NCBI GenBank assembly: GCA_037013495.1
Contig: CM072801.1
Location: 20,023,001-20,087,000, forward strand
DNA: 64,000 nucleotides
Reading direction: 5' to 3'
Source: Hippophae tibetana
Lineage: Eukaryota; Streptophyta; Magnoliopsida; Rosales; Elaeagnaceae
Numbering within the stretch: the stretch's first letter is position 1; every line of letters begins with the position of its first letter. The position numbers and the translations under genes were made by a program. Under the pieces are notes generated by a model. It searched no databases and was not told where the DNA came from. It saw nothing but the letters and a program-made list of their open reading frames with translations. Shown here piece after piece: positions 58,950 to 64,000 of this stretch.

Positions 58950-60371
58950 TTCTACTTTATTATTTCTTTGGCCATTGTTTGGAGATGTATGGATGGACTT
59001 AGTTTTCTTTGATGGTGGCCTCTCAATTTCTCTTCCACTCTAAGTGTAATGGAATTTCATTGTTCCTTTGGATTCACTTGTGTATTGCTAGGAAAAGTTC
59101 CTCTTTGTTGAGCATTGATGGTTGTGGCTAGTTGCCCAATTTGCACTTAAAAAATTTTCATAGTGGTTCCCATATTGCTATAATGAGTCTCAATGTTATC
59201 CAATCGTGAATCATTCTTTTTAAACCTTGCTTTGGTCTCCTCAACAAAGGAAACTATGGAATCCTAAAGTGACACATCTTCTTTTCGCTTGGTTGACTAT
59301 TAAACCCTGGAGGGGGTTGCAGCACATTCTTTGTGTTTCCATAAGACAAATTTTTCATGATTTTGAAGCCTTGGATGGTAGTAATTTGGCATAGGATCAC
59401 CACGATAATTGTAGTTCTGATTTTTGATGTATTGAACTTGATCTTGACTCAATTCATTCATCGAAACTATCATACTTGAAGTTGCAACATATTCTACACT
59501 TTGTGGTATTCTTTGAGTTGTCAAGGCATAAATCTGATGAGATAGAGAAGCTACTTGAGCTGAAAGGGCAGCAAACGACTCCAATTCATGAATCCCAACA
59601 ACTTTCTTAACCATAGATCTTTCAGTTGGCCATTGATAGTTGTTTGAGGCCATTTCTTCCAAAAGAGAAGTAGCACCTTCAAGTGTTTTTGACATCAAAG
59701 TTCCACCAGAAGCAACATCAATTATAGTTATAGTTTGCCCATTTCACCCATTATAGAACATCTGAATTTGTAACCAATATGAAAATCCATGTTGAGGGCA
59801 ACACCAAATCATATATTTATACCTTTCCAATGCTTCATAGTGTCTTAAAATCATTTTTTCTGAATTGAAAAATCTCACTCCTAAGTTGGGTTGTTTTTGC
59901 AAATGGAAAGAATTTAGCAAGAATTTTTTCTATCATGTCCTGCCAACTAGTGATGCTTCCCGATTATAAAGATTGTAACCAACCTTTAGCCTTGTCCCTC
60001 GATGAAAAAGGAAACAATCTTAGTCTAATGGTGTCTTCAATAACATCATTCATCTTTACAGTGTCATAAATCTCCAAGAACATCGCCAAATGAATATTGG
60101 GGTCTCCAAGTGATGATCTGCTAAATTGGGCTTGTTGCACCATGCTGATCAATGCTGGCTTGAGCTTAAAATTATTGGCATTAATGGTTTGTCGTCTTAG
60201 ACTTGAGTAGTTTCTGTTCACAATTGACCTTACATAATCCATCAAGGTGTGTGGTTGTACATTCTGTTCTCCTTTAGTCATAACTAGTACCTCCTTCTTT
60301 CTTCGTGATCTAAAGGTTCTTTCAATCTCTGGATGAAAAGGAATAATGTTTCGAGTTCTAGCATGGTGCAT
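58950..60371 (-). pseudogene. Athila-like gag relic (minus strand)
   Basis: 59964-60371 reads 'MHHARTRNIIPFHPEIERTF', then 'LGDPNIHLAMFLEIYDTVKM' and 'LRLFPFSSRDKAKGWLQSL'. 59300-59698 reads 'LEGATSLLEEMASNNYQWP', 'GIHELESFAALSAQVASLSH' and 'NYNYRGDPMPNYYHPRLQNH'. Frameshifted continuation to about 58950 includes 'FVEETKARFKKNDSRLDNIE' and 'QIGQLATTINAQQRG'. This is Athila-type gag in the right order, with breaks at 59700-59960. It faces the plus-strand relic; the two converge near 58740-58950. Confidence 0.8.
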
Positions 60372-60485
60372 CCAACGTTAAAAACACATCTACAGAAAAC
60401 AATAAAAAAATAAAAATAAAATAAAATATAATTATAAATTAAAACTAAGATTACTATGTATCGATATTAGCAAAAATAAGAAAAA

Positions 60486-60512
60486 AATCAATCCCCAACA
60501 ACAACGCCAAAA
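60486..60512 (-). other. Athila-type primer-binding site
   Basis: On the minus strand TTTTGGCGTTGTTGTTGGGG (with mismatches to TGGCGCCGTTGTTGGGG) marks a tRNA-Asp-type primer site, upstream of the minus-strand gag. Confidence 0.65.
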
Positions 60513-61600
60513 ACTTGATCGACGTAAAACTATAAGTGCATAGTATCATAGTTTTATAATAAAGTGATAAGATGAATATCATCTTCAAGGATTGGTAACT
60601 TTTGACAAATATCAAAATTGTACTAATATCAATTTTATATAAAAAATTCACTCAGGTTGTTGTAATTTAAATTTAAAATAAAATTAATTTAAAGAAAGAT
60701 GCACAAAAGAAAATAAGATATTATTCAAAGATCAAATTAATAGGAAAAAAACTTCTACAAAATTGATTCCACCTAATCCATCACTATGCTTTACTCATCT
60801 AGCTAATTGAATTTAATTCTCTCTCTTTGTTAACAATCTTCAAAAATATCCAAAAGCCTCTTTCGATAATCAATTAGAAATAATATTTTTTATTAATTTA
60901 GACAAAAGTGTGCAATTTAATAGAGCAAGAAAGCATTAAGACTAATGATTTTTAAAACTACACATATAATACAAGTCTTTCGATCTCTATATTTACCTAT
61001 GTCGAAATATTCTAAATCTATCATACAATTCTCTCTTTCGATAGTAAATCACAAGACTAAAATAATCTAATTAATGACCAGTTAATTAGAAGCATTAAAC
61101 TCAGAATAAATCACACAAACAATGAGAGAAATAATTCCAAATAACATAGAAAATTAAGCATAGTTCAGAATTAAATTACATTTTTTCCTAGAATAAAGAA
61201 AAATTAGTTCATGCTATAAATTAAATTTAACATAAACGAATTCAACATAATTTTTTGCTTTCGTTTCTTTTCCCACGTTTTTCTTTCTTTTTCTCAGTTT
61301 CAACGCTGCTTTTTCTATTTATTTATTTTTCCTTTCGCGATTGTTCCTACGTTCCTCTTTGCTTCTTTTTTTATTTTGTTTTCTTTCACTCTTTTTCCTG
61401 ACGGCCCATTCTCCCTCTGTTCTCCATCTTTTATATATATATTAATTTAAATTTGGTAGTTTTTAGATGATATGCTTCTAAAATTTTGGATCTTCATTAT
61501 CTTCAAATCTACAATAAAATTTAAATAATAATAATAATGAAATCTAAAATCAATAAAAATAAATAAAATTAGGCTAAAGTTAAAGTGAAAAAGTGAAAAA
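60513..61600 (-). repeat. 5' LTR/U3 region of the minus-strand Athila-like element
   Basis: It follows the primer site outward. Repeated words (TCTCTCTTTCGATAGT and CCTCTTTCGATAATCA) and a purine-rich leader on the minus strand occur, with a TATA-like TATATATAAAAGATGG near 61430-61445. The outer edge is undefined. Confidence 0.45.
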
Positions 61601-61625
61601 TTATGTCAAATTATGCAAGTCAGTA

Positions 61626-63180
61626 GGTACCTTGGTTTATTTGCAATGATTGGAAGAAATAAAAAAAAGATTATTTGAACAAGTTAAGGACTGAGTTTGG
61701 AAAAGGCTTAAAAACTAGAAGGAAAAACATTTGTCTATAGCTAGTAAAGAGGTTTTGCTAAATTCAATCATTCAATCTATCCCTACTTATATGATGAGTT
61801 GTTTTAAGTTACCAATAGGTTTAAAGTTGTCATTGAGTTGTAAAATCTTATGGCAAATTTTGGTGGGACAAACTTTCCAAGCCCAAATCTGTGGGAGGAC
61901 TTAATTTCAAGAATTTGACTTATTTCAATCAAATCTTAATTTCTAAGCTCTCTTAGAGACTAATGCAGAGTGAAGAAAACTTGGTTACTAAGGTATTAAA
62001 AGTAAAATATTATTTTAAGATTACTCAATGCTAATGCACATTTCTTTTATTTTCTTCATTTTTTTGTGGAAAAGTGGGATATAGGGAATGAACTTGTGTA
62101 AAGAAGGACTAAAGTGGAGGATTGGTAATAGAATAGGGGTCCATATGTATGAAAACCCTTGATTTTCTTATATTGGGCCTTTTACTATAATTTTAGCAAA
62201 AGCATTCCTTGGGAAATCTCTTGTGGTAGACTTGATAAATGAAGAAGGTATACAGAAGGAATAGCTAATAAGGACAAGCTATCATTGGATACTGAAGTTG
62301 TTTTAAGAATTCCTTTAATTGAAATGCGACAAAAAGGTAGACTTATTTGAGTACAGGTTGAAAATGAGATGTTCTCAATAAAAAAACCTATTGGTTAGTA
62401 GAGCATAAGAGAAGATTATTGAATAGAGCTTATATTGGGGATAGTTGTGGTAATAATAATAAACATAGTTGGTGGAAGCGCATTTGGGGCCTAAATATTT
62501 CAAACAAAAACCAAAGTCTTCATATGAAAAACTTGTGGTAAGAATCTACCAGTTTACACTAGCTTGTTTAACAAGAAAGTTGTAGATTATCATTGGTGCC
62601 TAATTTGCAAGTGTTACTAAAGATGGAACTCATGCTATATAGAAGTGTAATGGTGCGAGAGAAATATGGCACAACTGTATATGTGTAGACCCTGATGGTT
62701 TGCATTTTGTAGATATCTGGAATAGAATGTTGCTATTTAGCTCTACTGAGGAGGTTGGACACTTTTGTTACCAAGCATTATGGTACAATAGAAATGAGAT
62801 TATGCATGAAAAAAATGAAATTTTTTTGATGATGCCCTTGTTTGGTCTAATATGTTGGTCGAGTAATTTTAAAAGCCCAAAACAAAGGAAGGGAATGAAG
62901 TTTGTGTACCAAGTTAAGGAAAATTGCTATTTATAGTAAAAATTGGCAAAATCCAAATAAAGGTTTTTGGAAGATCAATGATGCAACTCTAAACAAAAAT
63001 GTAGGTATGGTAGGCTTAGAGGTTGTAGTAAGAGGTATAGAAGGGATAGTTTTATAGGCAGTTGTTTATCCTAAAAAAATGCTCATTTCCCCTTTAATAG
63101 TAGAACTTTACTCATTTAGAAAGAGAGGATGTAGAAGTTGTTACACAATTGATAGGGAGTTAGAAAGGGAAAACAAATGA
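61626..63180 (+). pseudogene. LINE (L1-like) reverse transcriptase C-terminal and RNase H relic
   Basis: Starts near 61626 with a broken 'EEIKKRLFEQVKD', then 'KEKHLSIASKEVLLNSIIQS' and 'IPTYMMSCFKLPIGLKLSL', the conserved end of plant L1-type RT. Further pieces include 'WWKRIWGLNISNKNQSLHMK' near 62470 and 'ALWYNRNEIMHEKNEIF' at 62775-62825. About 62950-63060 resembles the LINE-linked RNase H ('NVGMVGLEVVVRGIEGIV'). Stops and frame changes throughout. No poly-A tail or target duplication identified. Confidence 0.72.
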
Positions 63181-64000
63181 GGCCATAAAGTGTTAAAATG
63201 GAAAGAAATCTCACACTCCTCGCATAGCGAGGCAAAAGAGATTCTTTATCTTGGCAGAAGTAAACTTTAGAAAGCAAAATGTTTTTCAGCTTTTAATTTG
63301 TTCTGTGATCATTAACAACCAAAGAATTTAAGCAGTATAATGAGATTCAACCAATTCATAATAACATGCTAACAGAGAATGATTAAATGTTTTTCCTTAT
63401 TTTGTATCTATTACACCATAAAAGTAGCTTAAGAAACTATAAAGAAACAAACCCCAGTAAATTATATTTCCTTGAACATTATAGAACCCAATAACAAATT
63501 ATGCACTATGAACAAAGACGTAAAGGCCTAACCTTGATTGAGGTCGGTGTTAACTAAAATCTTAAACTTGATTATGACAATGTCTTTGGAAATCTTAAGA
63601 ATTTTATCGTTTTGAAGCTTGCACGAAAACATCTTCATTTGAACCACGGAAGAGAAGCTTTGGAAACAATACATTGGTTGCTCCAAATTTCAATGAAAGG
63701 TTAAGTTCTTACTCATAGTATTTTCTATGTACATTGAAAGGTTGGTAAATAGATTTTCTCCATAATACCAGACAAAACTCCACTATGTAGCCCACAGTTC
63801 AAGGGGTCACCAAAAGATGAATGCTAAGAAACTTATTACAGGGTAATATGATAAAGTGAAATACAATCACAAATTTATCTTGTATGATGTCTACATTTGA
63901 AGTGATTCATAGTGCCACAATAAGGTCCAAGGTTGAAATCAACTCAAATACAAAAACAAGATTATTGTTTTATTTTATTTTTTCATCATAACATCTTACC
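63181..64000. other. Non-coding sequence
   Basis: No gene, repeat boundary or RNA gene seen. Confidence 0.45.

Noticed and set aside
1-64000. CRISPR arrays, operons, bacterial regulatory sites, rRNA
   Set aside because: None seen; the window is plant nuclear DNA. Direct repeats present are TE-related or simple tandem duplications.

Overview
The window is nuclear DNA from a flowering plant, most likely a eudicot. It is AT-rich, has spliced genes with plant-type introns, a mitochondrial DYW-class PPR editing gene and a xylem-type papain protease relic. It is also packed with Ty1/Copia, Ty3/Gypsy (Athila-like), MULE, hAT-MITE and LINE sequence. I cannot name the species. Only three protein genes look intact: a 12-exon DUF89 damage-control phosphatase (17641-22081, minus; At2g17340 type), a two-exon small coiled-coil protein of unknown function (44719-51324, minus), and an intronless PPR-DYW gene matching REME1 (51760-53730, plus). 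The last two are head-to-head with 435 bp between their start codons.

Layout. 1-2.5 kb: degraded Athila-like Gypsy gag/protease (minus). 2.54-2.88 kb: hAT-type MITE with a perfect 8-bp target duplication. 3.9-8.2 kb: dead Mutator-like element with a Ulp1-like protease relic (plus) converging on a transposase relic (minus); the non-coding parts carry many copies of a palindromic motif. 8.2-9.2 kb: Copia RT/RNase H relic. 10.97-17.4 kb: pseudogene of an XCP-like cysteine protease, with its promoter TATA and three exon pieces; its last intron holds a structurally complete Copia element (11921-16977, TSD GAAAG). 17.6-22.1 kb: the DUF89 gene, with a MITE in intron 4. 22.1-25.4 kb: AT-rich spacer with a 387-bp fold-back MITE (9-bp TSD). 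25.4-29.5 kb and 30.9-36.8 kb: two Copia elements in opposite orientation, related in coding and leader sequence but with different LTRs. 36.8-38.1 kb: an LTR-like fragment. 38.1-42.8 kb: a Gypsy element (minus) truncated at its 3' end, with a 5' LTR rich in heat-shock-element-like motifs. 43-44.7 kb: spacer. 44.7-51.3 kb: the coiled-coil gene, whose 6.25-kb intron holds a decayed Copia element. 51.76-53.73 kb: REME1-like. 53.7-61.5 kb: spacer and two convergent Athila-like gag relics with their 5' LTR regions. 61.6-63.2 kb: LINE relic.

The genes do not form a pathway; this is a gene-poor, TE-nested stretch. I found no clearly new biological system. The most unusual items are: a micro-inversion at a deletion scar inside a Copia element; an LTR with a perfect three-unit heat-shock element; a Copia copy whose LTRs are nearly identical although its coding region has four stops and a frameshift; a protease pseudogene with a 61-bp duplication across a splice donor; palindromic repeat arrays in the MULE; and a GC-AG intron in the DUF89 gene.
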